Part shown: piece by piece, positions 1 through 8,406 of the stretch
Layout of the letters: the number at the start of each line of letters is the position of its first letter
Position numbering within the stretch: position 1 is the first letter of the stretch
Source of the DNA: Alphaproteobacteria bacterium
GTDB lineage: Bacteria > Myxococcota_A > UBA796 > GCA-2862545
Assembly (NCBI GenBank): GCA_020632885.1
Contig: JACKEQ010000031.1
Location: forward strand, 3,133-67,132
DNA length: 64,000 nt
Direction: 5' to 3'
Translations under genes and position numbers: made by a program
Notes under the pieces: model-generated
Databases searched by the model: none
The model's input: the letters and a program-made list of their open reading frames with translations, nothing else
Told to the model about the DNA's origin: nothing

Positions 1-396
1 GCGGATGTCGATCTGGAGGTGCGGGGCGTCCGCCAGGGCTCCGAGGATGTCGGGCAGCACGGGGGCCAGGGCGTCCGGGCAGGCGAGCACGAACCGCCGG
101 GTGGACGTCGCGGGGTCGAAGCTCCCGGTACGGGCCAGCACCTCGCGCAGGTCCTGGAGCGCGCGGCGCAGCGGCTGCTCGAGGGCCAGGGCACGCGCGG
201 TCGGCACGAGCACGCCCCCCTCCCGCACGAGCAGCGGGTCCCCGAGCGTCACCCGGAGCCGGCCGAGGGCGTGGCTGACGGCGGGCTGGGACCGTCCGAG
301 ACGGCGAGCGGCGTCGGTGACCGAGCGCGTCTGCAGGAGCACGTCGAGCGTGCGGAGGAGGTTGAGGTCGAGGGAGGCGAGGGCGTCCATGTCCAT
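1..396 (-). CDS. LysR-family transcriptional regulator (3' end beyond window)
   Basis: Only the N-terminal 132 residues lie in the window; the gene runs off the left edge. The start is the ATG at 394-396; an in-frame ATG two codons later (388-390) is equally possible. The translation begins MDMDALASLDLNLLRTLDVL and continues through a winged helix-turn-helix with the LysR signature SVTDAARRLGRSQPAVSHAL (about residues 25-44), then LLVREGG and the beginning of the effector-binding domain. It is transcribed divergently from the epimerase at 486, the usual arrangement for a LysR protein and its target, so it may control that gene. The effector is unknown. Confidence 0.85.
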   Translation of the reverse strand, partial: MDMDALASLDLNLLRTLDVLLQTRSVTDAARRLGRSQPAVSHALGRLRVTLGDPLLVREGGVLVPTARALALEQPLRRALQDLREVLARTGSFDPATSTRRFVLACPDALAPVLPDILGALADAPHLQIDIR

Positions 397-405
397 CCAT
401 CTCGT

Positions 406-419
406 GCATGTTCTCATGC
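406..419. promoter_or_regulatory. Inverted repeat between divergent LysR and epimerase genes
   Basis: GCATG-TTCT-CATGC is a perfect 5-bp inverted repeat in the 89-bp divergent intergenic region, followed closely by a further CATGCAT (424-430). Symmetric sites in this location are typical LysR operators. No binding motif is established for this regulator, so the call rests on symmetry and position only. Confidence 0.35.
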
Positions 420-485
420 CCATCATGCATTCGCTGCACGTGTCAGACCAGGTGAAGGAGGGGCATCAGCGAGAAGGGAGCCATC

Positions 486-1463
486 ATGAAGGTGTTCATC
501 ACGGGCGGATCGGGGTTCATCGGCGGACACGTGATCGAGGCGCTGGCCGCCGACCACGACGTCCTGGCCCTCGCGCGGTCGGATCGGTCGGCCGCCACGG
601 TGCGCGGCTATGGTGCGAAGGCCGTCGCCGGAGCCCTGGAGGACGTCGACGCCGCCATGCTGGCCGGGGTGGACGCCGTCGTGCACGTGGCCGCCTACGT
701 CGAGGAGCACGGTCCCGAGGAGGCCTTCTGGGAGGCCAACGTGATCGGCACCCAGCGCGTCCTGGACGCCGCGAAGGCCGCCGGCGTGCGTTCCTTCGTG
801 CACATCTCCAGCAACGCGACGGTGTTCACGGGCCGGGGCCAGGTCGACGTCGACGAGGACGCCCCGTACGTGCTCGACCAGGTGCTCCCCTACTGCCGCA
901 CCAAGGCGGAGGCGGAGCGCCGCGTGCTGGAGGCCCACGGGCCGTCGTTCCGCACGGTGGCCCTGCGCCCGTGCTTCGTGTGGGGCCCTCGCGACACGAG
1001 CGTGCTGCCGGCCCTCGAGCGCATGGTGGCCGAGGGGAGCTTCGCCTGGATCGACGGCGGTCGTCCGCGGGTGTCCACCACCCACGTCGACAACCTCGTG
1101 CATGCCGTGCAGCTCGCCCTGGAGGGCCGCGGGCCGGGCGGACGTTCGTACTTCGTCACCGACGGGGACGACGTCACCATGCGCGAGTTCATCGGAGGCG
1201 TCGCGGAGGCCGTCGGGCTCGACCTCCCCGGGCGCTCGCTGCCGGGCGGGCTGGTCCGGAGCGTGGCCTGGGGTCTGGAGTCCACGTGGGCGCTGTTCGG
1301 GTGGTCGGGACCGCCGCCCATCACGCGCATGGCGGCGACGCTGATGTCCTCGGACATGACGGTGAAGACGGACCGCGCCCGCGAGGAGCTGGGCTGGGCG
1401 CCGGTGATCGATCGGGCCACGGGTCTCGCCCGGCTCGGAGCGACCCGACGCGCGGCAGCGTGA
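486..1463 (+). CDS. NAD(P)-dependent epimerase/dehydratase (extended SDR)
   Basis: A 325-aa cytosolic extended short-chain dehydrogenase/reductase. The N-terminus has the Rossmann dinucleotide motif GGSGFIGGH (about residues 7-15); a conserved acidic/hydrophobic strand (VDAVVHVAA) follows, and the catalytic Tyr-Lys pair is in YCRTK (about 138-142). The start is an ATG preceded by GAGAAGGGAG. The family covers nucleotide-sugar epimerases and dihydroflavonol/3-beta-hydroxysteroid-type reductases; the sequence resembles the latter more than GalE, but the substrate cannot be read. It lies divergent from a LysR gene that may regulate it. Confidence 0.85.
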   Translation: MKVFITGGSGFIGGHVIEALAADHDVLALARSDRSAATVRGYGAKAVAGALEDVDAAMLAGVDAVVHVAAYVEEHGPEEAFWEANVIGTQRVLDAAKAAGVRSFVHISSNATVFTGRGQVDVDEDAPYVLDQVLPYCRTKAEAERRVLEAHGPSFRTVALRPCFVWGPRDTSVLPALERMVAEGSFAWIDGGRPRVSTTHVDNLVHAVQLALEGRGPGGRSYFVTDGDDVTMREFIGGVAEAVGLDLPGRSLPGGLVRSVAWGLESTWALFGWSGPPPITRMAATLMSSDMTVKTDRAREELGWAPVIDRATGLARLGATRRAAA

Positions 1464-1500
1464 CGCGCGGGATACGACGGGACATCCCGTCGGAGGCCGC

Positions 1501-2442
1501 GTGAAGCACCTGTTCGTCATGGACCCCCTCGAGCGCATCCAGGTCGGGGGCGACTCCACCTACGTCACCATGCGCGAGTGCACCGACCGCGGCTTCGAGG
1601 TCGCGATGTGCACGCCCGATCGGCTCTTCAGCCACGACGGCGAGGCCCGGGCCACGGTCACCCCGGTCCGCACGACGGCGGACGCCCCGTACTTCCACAC
1701 CGGCACGCCCCACGAGAGCGCGCTGGAGGCCTTCGACGTCGTGTGGATGCGGAAGGACCCCCCCTTCGACATGACCTACATCTTCTCGACCTACCTGCTC
1801 GACATGGCGGGAACGAAGGTCGTGAACCACCCCGCCGGCCTCAAGCTCTTCAACGAGAAGCTCTGGGTGCAGGCGCGCTGGCCGCAGTTCCAGCCCGAGA
1901 CCCTCATCACCAACGACATCAAGCGCATCCGGACGTTCGTGGAGGACGCCGGCGGCCGGATCGTGCTCAAGCCGTGGGACGGGAACGGCGGCCGGGGGGT
2001 TCTGGTCACCGAGAAGGGGGACGCGAACCTGTCGTCCATGATCGAGCTGCTCACCCGCGAAGGCCGGGACTACCTCATCGCCCAGCGCTACCTCCCGGGC
2101 GTCATGCACGGCGACAAGCGCGTGCTGCTCTTCGCCGGCGAGGTCGTCGGCGCCATGGCGCGCGTGCCCGTCGCCACCGACCACCGCGCCAACATGCACG
2201 TCGGGGCCCGCGTGCACCGCTGCGAGCTCACCGAGCGCGACCGCGAGATCTGCGCCGCCATCGGCCCCGCGCTGCGCGAGCACGGCCAGCTCTTCGTGGG
2301 CATCGACCTCATCGACGGTCACCTCACCGAGATCAACGTCACGTCCCCCACGGGCATCCAGGAGATCAACCGGCTCTACGGGCTGAAGCTCCAGGCCGAC
2401 CTCGTGGACGCCGTGATCGCCCACACCGGAGGCCACGCATGA
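1501..2442 (+). CDS. gshB: Glutathione synthetase (ATP-grasp)
   Basis: A 313-aa protein of the usual length for bacterial GshB, which joins gamma-glutamylcysteine and glycine using ATP. It starts MKHLFVMDPLERIQVGGDST, matching the family's N-terminal VMDP and substrate-binding region, and carries ATP-grasp features: MRKDPPFDM, VLKPWDGNGGRGV (glycine-rich nucleotide loop, about residues 156-168) and the C-terminal metal-binding segment GIDLIDGHLTEINVTSPTGI. The start is GTG with GGAGG upstream. The next gene overlaps by ATGA. No gshA lies nearby. Confidence 0.93.
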   Translation: MKHLFVMDPLERIQVGGDSTYVTMRECTDRGFEVAMCTPDRLFSHDGEARATVTPVRTTADAPYFHTGTPHESALEAFDVVWMRKDPPFDMTYIFSTYLLDMAGTKVVNHPAGLKLFNEKLWVQARWPQFQPETLITNDIKRIRTFVEDAGGRIVLKPWDGNGGRGVLVTEKGDANLSSMIELLTREGRDYLIAQRYLPGVMHGDKRVLLFAGEVVGAMARVPVATDHRANMHVGARVHRCELTERDREICAAIGPALREHGQLFVGIDLIDGHLTEINVTSPTGIQEINRLYGLKLQADLVDAVIAHTGGHA

Positions 2443-3557
2443 TCGCCCTGCTCCTCTCGCTCGCGCCGGCCCTGGCGCTCGACCCCGAGAGCCTCCGCGC
2501 GAAGGAGGAGCTCGGCCTGGAGCCGACGGTGGCCCAGGAGATCCGCGACGGTCTGGAGCTCCTCTACCAGCGGAAGTACACCGACGCGCGCGACCACTTC
2601 GCGGACCTCGAGAAGCGCCACCCCACCGACGCCGCTGGGCTGGGCCCGATGTCGGACCTGCTCGTGTGGCAGGCCCTGATGATGGAGAACTTCGACTTCC
2701 GGTTCGACAAGCAGTACTGGACGAGCAGCAAGGAGGCCCGCACCCGGCTGGAGGCCGCGATCCAGGTGCCCGGCAACGACGGCTGGGAGCACTTCCTGCT
2801 CGCGGGCGTGACGGGCATCGAGGCCATCCACCTGATGCGGACCTCGAAGTACCTCACGGCCCTGCAGACGGCCTTCGAGGCCATGGACCACGCCGAGAAG
2901 ACCCGCGCGCTCTCTCCCGGCTTCACCGACCTGAAGCTCGCGGACGGGATGTACAACTACTGGCGCACGGTCGTCACGAAGTCCTCGGGCATGCTCCCGG
3001 ACTTCGGCGACCACCGCAGCGAGGGCATCGAGCAGATGCTGGCGGTCGAGCGCGACGGGCTCTTCCTCAAGGCCCCGACCACGATGTCGCTCGCGTTCAC
3101 GTGGATCGAGGAGGGCAAGAAGGAGGAGGCGCTCGAGAGCTGCCTGAAGAACCGCACGCCCTACCCGGACAACGTGATCAACAACCTCATCACGGGCTCC
3201 GTGTACGTCTCGATGAGCAAGTACAAGAGCGCCATCGGGGTCTTCGACGAGATCCTCGAGGACAGCGAGAACAACAAGCGCGCCCGGTACTGGAAGGGCA
3301 TCGCGCTGCAGCGCTCCGGACGCCTGGAGGAGGCCCTGGGGGAGTACCAGACCTACCTGGCCGCGGACTACATGGAGAAGGACCAGCGGGCCCAGGCGCA
3401 CTACCGGGTCGGGCAGATCAAGTACCAGCAGAAGAAGTACCTGGAGGCCGAGGAGGCCTGGAAGACCGCCATCAAGGTGGACGGCGGCCACAAGCGCAGC
3501 AAGGACCGCCTGGACGCGATGAAGGCCGCCCGGAAGGAAGGCACCATCAGCTACTGA
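2439..3557 (+). CDS. Exported TPR-repeat protein
   Basis: A 372-aa protein starting at the ATG that overlaps the gshB stop (ATGA), so it is probably translationally coupled. Residues 1-15 (MIALLLSLAPALALD) form a short signal peptide with a likely cleavage after ALA. The rest is helical. The C-terminal half shows tetratricopeptide-like repeats, for example around KSAIGVFDEILEDSENNKR and LEEALGEYQTYLAAD. No catalytic motif is visible. Its likely role is a periplasmic scaffold or assembly factor. Its 3' end overlaps the convergent methyltransferase gene by 11 bp. Confidence 0.8.
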   Translation: MIALLLSLAPALALDPESLRAKEELGLEPTVAQEIRDGLELLYQRKYTDARDHFADLEKRHPTDAAGLGPMSDLLVWQALMMENFDFRFDKQYWTSSKEARTRLEAAIQVPGNDGWEHFLLAGVTGIEAIHLMRTSKYLTALQTAFEAMDHAEKTRALSPGFTDLKLADGMYNYWRTVVTKSSGMLPDFGDHRSEGIEQMLAVERDGLFLKAPTTMSLAFTWIEEGKKEEALESCLKNRTPYPDNVINNLITGSVYVSMSKYKSAIGVFDEILEDSENNKRARYWKGIALQRSGRLEEALGEYQTYLAADYMEKDQRAQAHYRVGQIKYQQKKYLEAEEAWKTAIKVDGGHKRSKDRLDAMKAARKEGTISY

Positions 3558-4335
3558 CGGGCCGCCAGAGCAGGTAGCCCTTCCGGAGGAGCCCGGGGCG
3601 ACGCACGACGTCCGGGCGCTCCATGAGCCGCTCGCCCGCGGCCACCCAGTGCGCGAGCGGACCGAACGTGGAGGCCGGCTGCGTGCGGCTCCACGCGTCC
3701 TCCCAGGCCTCGAGGAGCGCGTGCACGGGCTCCCCGGCCACCATGCGGTGGATGTGGTCCTTGGGCAGCACGGCCGCGAAGGCCCGCGGGCTCTCCGGGA
3801 TCCGCCGCGGGTTGACGGAGAACACGACCTCGGTGGGCTGGCCCGGACGCACCAGGCTGACGACCATCAGGGCACCCGTCGGGGTGCTGGTGCCCTCCGC
3901 GAGCATCCCGCCGGGAGCGAGCTTCGCGAGCATCTGGGCATGAGCGTCCGCCACGGCGTCCGGAGGGTACTGCCGCAGCACGTTCATGGCGCGCACGACC
4001 ACGGGCCGCTCGTCCGGTAGCAGGGGGAGCTCGAATCCACCTCGACGGAAGCGGGTGATCGCGTCGTTCGCCCAGCGGGCCGCCTCGACCCGCTCGGGGT
4101 CGATCTCCAGCCCGATCACCAGCAGGTCGGGACGCACGGCCCGGAAGCGACGTGCGCTCTCCAGGGTGGTCGTGGGCAGGCGGCCGTACCCGACGTCCAC
4201 GAAGGCGCCGCCCGGTCGGCGGAGCAACGCCTCGGCCTCCACCACCAGGAGGCGATCCAGCCGCCGGAGACGGCCCGCCGCCGTCTTTCCGCGCGTCGCG
4301 TGCCCGAGCGGCTGCTTGTGGGTCCTGTAGCTCAC
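3547..4335 (-). CDS. Class I SAM-dependent methyltransferase-like protein
   Basis: A 262-aa protein with a Rossmann-type SAM-binding pattern: GGAFVDVGYGRLPTTTLESA (motif I region, about residues 34-53) and VIGLEIDPERVEAA (acidic end of strand 2). A conserved N-terminus rich in basic residues (SYRTHKQPLGHATRGK) precedes it. I chose the GTG at 4335 rather than the ATG at 4359 because a minus-strand TATACA ends 7 nt before the GTG with no Shine-Dalgarno, as in leaderless genes, while the 4359 ATG would overlap the divergent gene's start. The substrate is unknown. It is convergent with the TPR gene. Confidence 0.75.
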   Translation of the reverse strand: MSYRTHKQPLGHATRGKTAAGRLRRLDRLLVVEAEALLRRPGGAFVDVGYGRLPTTTLESARRFRAVRPDLLVIGLEIDPERVEAARWANDAITRFRRGGFELPLLPDERPVVVRAMNVLRQYPPDAVADAHAQMLAKLAPGGMLAEGTSTPTGALMVVSLVRPGQPTEVVFSVNPRRIPESPRAFAAVLPKDHIHRMVAGEPVHALLEAWEDAWSRTQPASTFGPLAHWVAAGERLMERPDVVRRPGLLRKGYLLWRPVSS

Positions 4336-4342
4336 CGGTGGA

Positions 4343-4350
4343 TGTATAAA
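4343..4350. promoter_or_regulatory. Overlapping divergent -10 elements (bidirectional, leaderless)
   Basis: TGTATAAA reads as TATAAA on the plus strand (4345-4350), ending 7 nt before the ATG at 4358. On the minus strand it reads TATACA (4348-4343), ending 7 nt before the GTG at 4335. Neither gene has a Shine-Dalgarno. With transcription normally starting about 7 nt after a -10, both mRNAs would begin at their start codons. No convincing -35 is visible on either side. Confidence 0.6.
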
Positions 4351-4357
4351 CGGTCCC

Positions 4358-5326
4358 ATGGACTGGAACGACCTGGCGAGCGTGCGGGGCACAGAGATCG
4401 ACGGCCACCGCGTGGAGGAGGCGATCGACGCCCGGACCGCGCGCACGCTCCGGCTCTCGGACCGCCGCTCCGGCCGCCTGCACGTCCTGGATCTCGACCC
4501 CGCCCTCGAGGCCGAGCTCCGCGCGGGCATCGACACGACCCCGGCGCGCGGGGTGCTCCCGGTCCTCGGGTCCGGCGTGCTGGACGCCGACCACGGCTAC
4601 ATCGTCACCGCGGACGTCGAGGCCCCCACCCTGGACGACCTGCTGGAGGAGGGCCCCCTGGAGGCCTCGCGGGCCACCCGCATCCTCATGGGGCTCGCGG
4701 AGGCCCTGGCCTCGCTGCACGCCCGCGGCCTCTCCCTGCTGGACCTCCGACCCACCGACGTGCTCGTGCAGGCATCCTGGGACGGTGACGGCGTGCTCGT
4801 ACCGCCCCACCCGTCGCTGGTGGGCCCGCCGTCCGGTCGGTCGCTCGGGGGCTACTGCGCACCGGACGCGGAGTTCGACCCCGACGAGCGCGCCGACCAG
4901 TTCACCCTCGGTGTGCTCGGGTTCGAGCTGCTCACCGGCGCCACGCCCCACAACCCGGACGCGCCGCCGGGCGAGCGCACCCTGCTGCCCATCGGCTCCA
5001 TCGACGGGGCACCCGAGGCGCTGTCCTCCCTCGTGACCCGGCTCCTGCGCGACGAGCCGAGCGCCCGGTTCCCGTCCATGGCGGCCGTGGTGACGGCCCT
5101 CCATGCGCTGGAGTCCGGCGCCGAGCCGTCCACCTACGGGCACTTCACGCCCGCCATCCCCCACCAGCGGTCCTACCGGCCCACCGGGAGCCTCGACGTG
5201 GCCCCGGAGCCCGAGGTCGACGAGCTGGAGGGCGAAGCCGACTCGATCCTCGGCTTCCTCCTGCTCCTCGTCGTCGCCTGGGCCGTCGCGATGGGCCTGT
5301 CGGTGGCGGTGTTCTGGCTCTGGTAG
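4358..5326 (+). CDS. Membrane-anchored pseudokinase (Hanks fold, degenerate)
   Basis: A 322-aa protein with the outline of a serine/threonine kinase domain but lacking its catalytic residues. The strand that should carry the ATP lysine reads RLHVLDLDP. The HRD loop is LLDLRPTDVLV without the catalytic asparagine, and DFG is absent (PPHPSLVGPPSG). The C-lobe is recognisable (YCAPD like APE, then ERADQFTLGVLGFELLTG). A transmembrane helix lies at the extreme C-terminus (about 298-322), placing the domain in the cytosol. Its stop abuts the stop of the convergent STAND gene with no gap. It is probably a binding or scaffold protein. Confidence 0.8.
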   Translation: MDWNDLASVRGTEIDGHRVEEAIDARTARTLRLSDRRSGRLHVLDLDPALEAELRAGIDTTPARGVLPVLGSGVLDADHGYIVTADVEAPTLDDLLEEGPLEASRATRILMGLAEALASLHARGLSLLDLRPTDVLVQASWDGDGVLVPPHPSLVGPPSGRSLGGYCAPDAEFDPDERADQFTLGVLGFELLTGATPHNPDAPPGERTLLPIGSIDGAPEALSSLVTRLLRDEPSARFPSMAAVVTALHALESGAEPSTYGHFTPAIPHQRSYRPTGSLDVAPEPEVDELEGEADSILGFLLLLVVAWAVAMGLSVAVFWLW

Positions 5327-8299
5327 CTACTCGACGGGCTCGCTGACGGCCGTGGCCGCCCCGTCCGGGCCGCTGTCGTCGTCCGTGGTCGTGGGCGCCA
5401 CGTCGTCGAACCCGTCGTCGGAGGCCGCCTCGGCCTCCTCGGCGTGCTTGCGGCGCCGGATCACCCGGTGGGCCGTGTTGCCGGTGGCCTCGGGACGCTC
5501 GTGGTGCACGTCCACGGGAGCCGCGACGGGCGCCGGAGCGATGAGCCCGGCCGCCTGAGCCTCGATCAGCGCCTGGATGCGCGCGATCTCGGTGTCGTAG
5601 GCGGCCTCCCACAGGGAGCCCTTGGGAGCGCGCTCCTTGGCGCGCAGGTACTCGGCGTGGGCGGGGATGAACTGCTGACGGGCCTCGAGCACCGCGGCCA
5701 GCGTCGCGTAGGCGGCGTGGCTGGAGGGGTGCCGGGCGGCCTGGTCGCGCGCCATGGCCTCCGCGCCGTCGACGTCACCACGGGCGAGGTCGATGCGAGC
5801 GCGCTCGAGGCTGATGCGGTGGTGCCGCTCGGCCCCGCGCTCGGTGTTCTTGCGGGCCTGCTTGAGGAGCCAGTCGGCCCGCTCGAGGTCGCCGGCCGTG
5901 CGCCGGTGGAGCTGGGCGAGGAGGAGCTGGGCCTCGGGCGCCTTGCGGTCGTGGCGCAGGCTGGTCTCGAGGAGCTCCTTGGCCTCCGCGAAGGCGTCCG
6001 AGCGCACACCGGCGTCGGTCGCCGTGGCCGCACGGTCGATGAGGAGGTCCGCCAGGCGGGCGGTCTGGACGGGGTCCTCCGGAGCCAGACGCACGGCCTC
6101 GCGCAGCAGGCTCTCCGCCTCGGCCAGGGCCTCCGGGCCCTCGTCGCGGCGGGTCATGCCGAGCAGACCGTAGGCGTCGGGGAGCATCGGCTGGAGCTCC
6201 ATGGCCTTCTGGAGGCTGGCGACCGCCTCGTTGCGACGGCCGTCGCGCAGCAGGATGGCGCCGAGCCGGCAGTAGAGGCGCGCCTCGTCGGGCAGGGCCG
6301 TGATGGCGGCCTGCAGGGTGGCGATCGCCTTCTGGCGGGACCGACGGTGGAGCCAGTGGCCCGCCACGCGGTGGAAGACCTCGGGCACGGGCGCCTGCTC
6401 GATGGCGAGCTTCGCGAGCTCGTCGAAGTCCGACTTCGCGGGACGCGCCTCGACGGCGGCCGGGGCCTCCTCGCCCTCCTTCCGGTCCTTGCGACGACCG
6501 CCCTTCCGGCCACCCTCGGGGGCCGGCGCACCGCGCTCCTCGGTCTCGGAGAGCTCGAGGCGGAGCAGGTGGGCGTCCGCGTTGCCCGGATGCGCGTTGA
6601 CGATCTCGGCCAGGCGCTGGCGGGCGAGCTGGAAGTTCGGCTTCTTGGACCGGATCATGCCGATGCAGGAGTCCACCAGGACGTCCTCGTCGGGCAGGTC
6701 GGTCTTCACCCGGCGGCGCTGCTGGCGGCTCGCCGTGCAGTGGAGGTTGAACTCCTGCTGCAGCACGAGCTTCTTCATGCCTTCGGCGTCCTTGAGCTCG
6801 GCCCAGAGGGCGTCCGCGAGGCCGCGGTGCACGTCGAAGTCGCTGGTCTCGCGCCAGGTGAGCTGGCCGCGCACGAGGGGATGCACGCGGTAGCGGCGGT
6901 CCTCCTCGGTGCCCGTCATGTCGAGCAGGCCCTGGGCGAGGAGCTCGAGGCGCGCCTCACGGTTGAGGCCGAGCGCCGAGATCTCCTGCGCGTCGACGGT
7001 GTGGGGGACGTGGGCCACGGCCGCGAGGGCCGCGCGCAGCGGCGCCGGGAGCTTCTCGACCTTGCGGGCCAGCCGGCGCTTCACCTTCTCGAGGGAGCCG
7101 TCCTCCATGGAGAGGTACTTGGGGTCCTCGGTGAGCTCGACACCGTTGTCGCGGTCGCGCACGTCGATGGCGTAGACCCGCGCGGCGAGCGGGTGGCCGC
7201 CGATCTTCTCGGAGATCGGGCCGAAGCGCTCGCGGGGGAACTCCGGCGCCTTGTAGGCGTCGAAGATCTCGTGCAGGAAGCGGCCCTTGATGCCCGCGAG
7301 GGGCATGCGGCGCAGGTGCTGGGCCTGGCCCTCCCGGTAGAGCACGGGCTGGTCGATGCTGCTGAAGACCATCCGCACCCGGCTCGGGTTGGTGAGCAGG
7401 GCCACGAGCAGGAGCTCGAGGCGCGACTTGCGGAAGAAGTCGTTCTGGCGGCCGAGGGCCGTGTGGAGACCCTCGACGAACATCACGGCGTCGTGGTCCA
7501 CCGCACCCATGGCCTCGATGGCGGCCGCGACGATGTCGGCGGGCTTACGGGCGCGATCCTTCAGGGCGTCGTGGAGCTGCGGGGCGCCGTGGGCGCGGCA
7601 GACGAGCGCGAGACGCGCGGCGAGGGCATCGAAGCCGAGCTCCCGGCCGAGCGTGAAGTCCGGCAGGCGCTCGAGGCCGCTGGCGGCCGCGGCGTGCTCG
7701 AAGAGCGTGCGCTTGCCGATGCCGTGGGCACCGCTCAGCACGATCGGGCCCGGCGTGGCGAGCAGGCCCTTCAGGGACTCCAGCTCCTCGTCCCGACCGA
7801 CGAAGGTGAAGCGCGGCGCGCGGTCGCCCGCCTTCTCCTTCTTCGTCTTCACCTTCGGCACGGTGGCCACCTCGACGGGCTCGAGGTCCGCCGGAGGGGT
7901 GGGCAGGTCGCGCAGGAAGCTCTTGCCCTTGCCCTTGATGTGCTCGATCTTCAGGCCCGAGAGCTGACCGAACTGGAAGGGGTTGAACGAGCGCGCCACG
8001 ACGAACACACGGGGCTTGTGCTGCGCGCGGCTCACGATCTTCGCGATGTCGTCGAGGCCACCGGTGTCGCCACGCTCGGGCTCCACGAGCACGAGCACGC
8101 CGTTCGGCTGGGCGATCGAGCGCGCGAGACCCTTGTCCGTGACGGCGGTGACCGCGCCCGACGCGGGACCCGACAGCGCCATCGGGAGGAATGCCGCGCG
8201 GTCCTTCAGCGCGAGCTGGACCTCGGGATCGCGGAGGAGAGCGCCGGAGACGGCGACCGAGCAACGGCCGGCCTCGATGGCGGAGACGACGGCATCCAT
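5327..8299 (-). CDS. STAND-type NTPase with C-terminal TPR array
   Basis: A 990-aa protein. The ATG at 8299 has GAGG upstream; an in-frame start at 8380 would add 27 unconserved residues. Residues 1-130 form an alpha/beta domain of unclear family (CSVAVSGALL, NGVLVLVEP, RVFVVARSF). After a basic linker comes FVGRDEELE and a P-loop GAHGIGKRT (about 190-198), with a Walker-B-like VMFVEG. A helical segment and a long TPR region (about 530-940) follow, then an acidic tail. The architecture matches STAND signal-transduction ATPases, in which the TPR end senses and the N-terminal domain is often the effector. The trigger is unknown. Confidence 0.85.
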   Translation of the reverse strand: MDAVVSAIEAGRCSVAVSGALLRDPEVQLALKDRAAFLPMALSGPASGAVTAVTDKGLARSIAQPNGVLVLVEPERGDTGGLDDIAKIVSRAQHKPRVFVVARSFNPFQFGQLSGLKIEHIKGKGKSFLRDLPTPPADLEPVEVATVPKVKTKKEKAGDRAPRFTFVGRDEELESLKGLLATPGPIVLSGAHGIGKRTLFEHAAAASGLERLPDFTLGRELGFDALAARLALVCRAHGAPQLHDALKDRARKPADIVAAAIEAMGAVDHDAVMFVEGLHTALGRQNDFFRKSRLELLLVALLTNPSRVRMVFSSIDQPVLYREGQAQHLRRMPLAGIKGRFLHEIFDAYKAPEFPRERFGPISEKIGGHPLAARVYAIDVRDRDNGVELTEDPKYLSMEDGSLEKVKRRLARKVEKLPAPLRAALAAVAHVPHTVDAQEISALGLNREARLELLAQGLLDMTGTEEDRRYRVHPLVRGQLTWRETSDFDVHRGLADALWAELKDAEGMKKLVLQQEFNLHCTASRQQRRRVKTDLPDEDVLVDSCIGMIRSKKPNFQLARQRLAEIVNAHPGNADAHLLRLELSETEERGAPAPEGGRKGGRRKDRKEGEEAPAAVEARPAKSDFDELAKLAIEQAPVPEVFHRVAGHWLHRRSRQKAIATLQAAITALPDEARLYCRLGAILLRDGRRNEAVASLQKAMELQPMLPDAYGLLGMTRRDEGPEALAEAESLLREAVRLAPEDPVQTARLADLLIDRAATATDAGVRSDAFAEAKELLETSLRHDRKAPEAQLLLAQLHRRTAGDLERADWLLKQARKNTERGAERHHRISLERARIDLARGDVDGAEAMARDQAARHPSSHAAYATLAAVLEARQQFIPAHAEYLRAKERAPKGSLWEAAYDTEIARIQALIEAQAAGLIAPAPVAAPVDVHHERPEATGNTAHRVIRRRKHAEEAEAASDDGFDDVAPTTTDDDSGPDGAATAVSEPVE

Positions 8300-8406
8300 G
8301 GACGTACCTCGACGGTGTTCACCGGGGCGCTTCCCCGGGACTTGGCTGTCGCGCGTAACGCCGCGAACGTGCGGATGCACGCCACCACGGGGGTTAGGGA
8401 GGGCCG

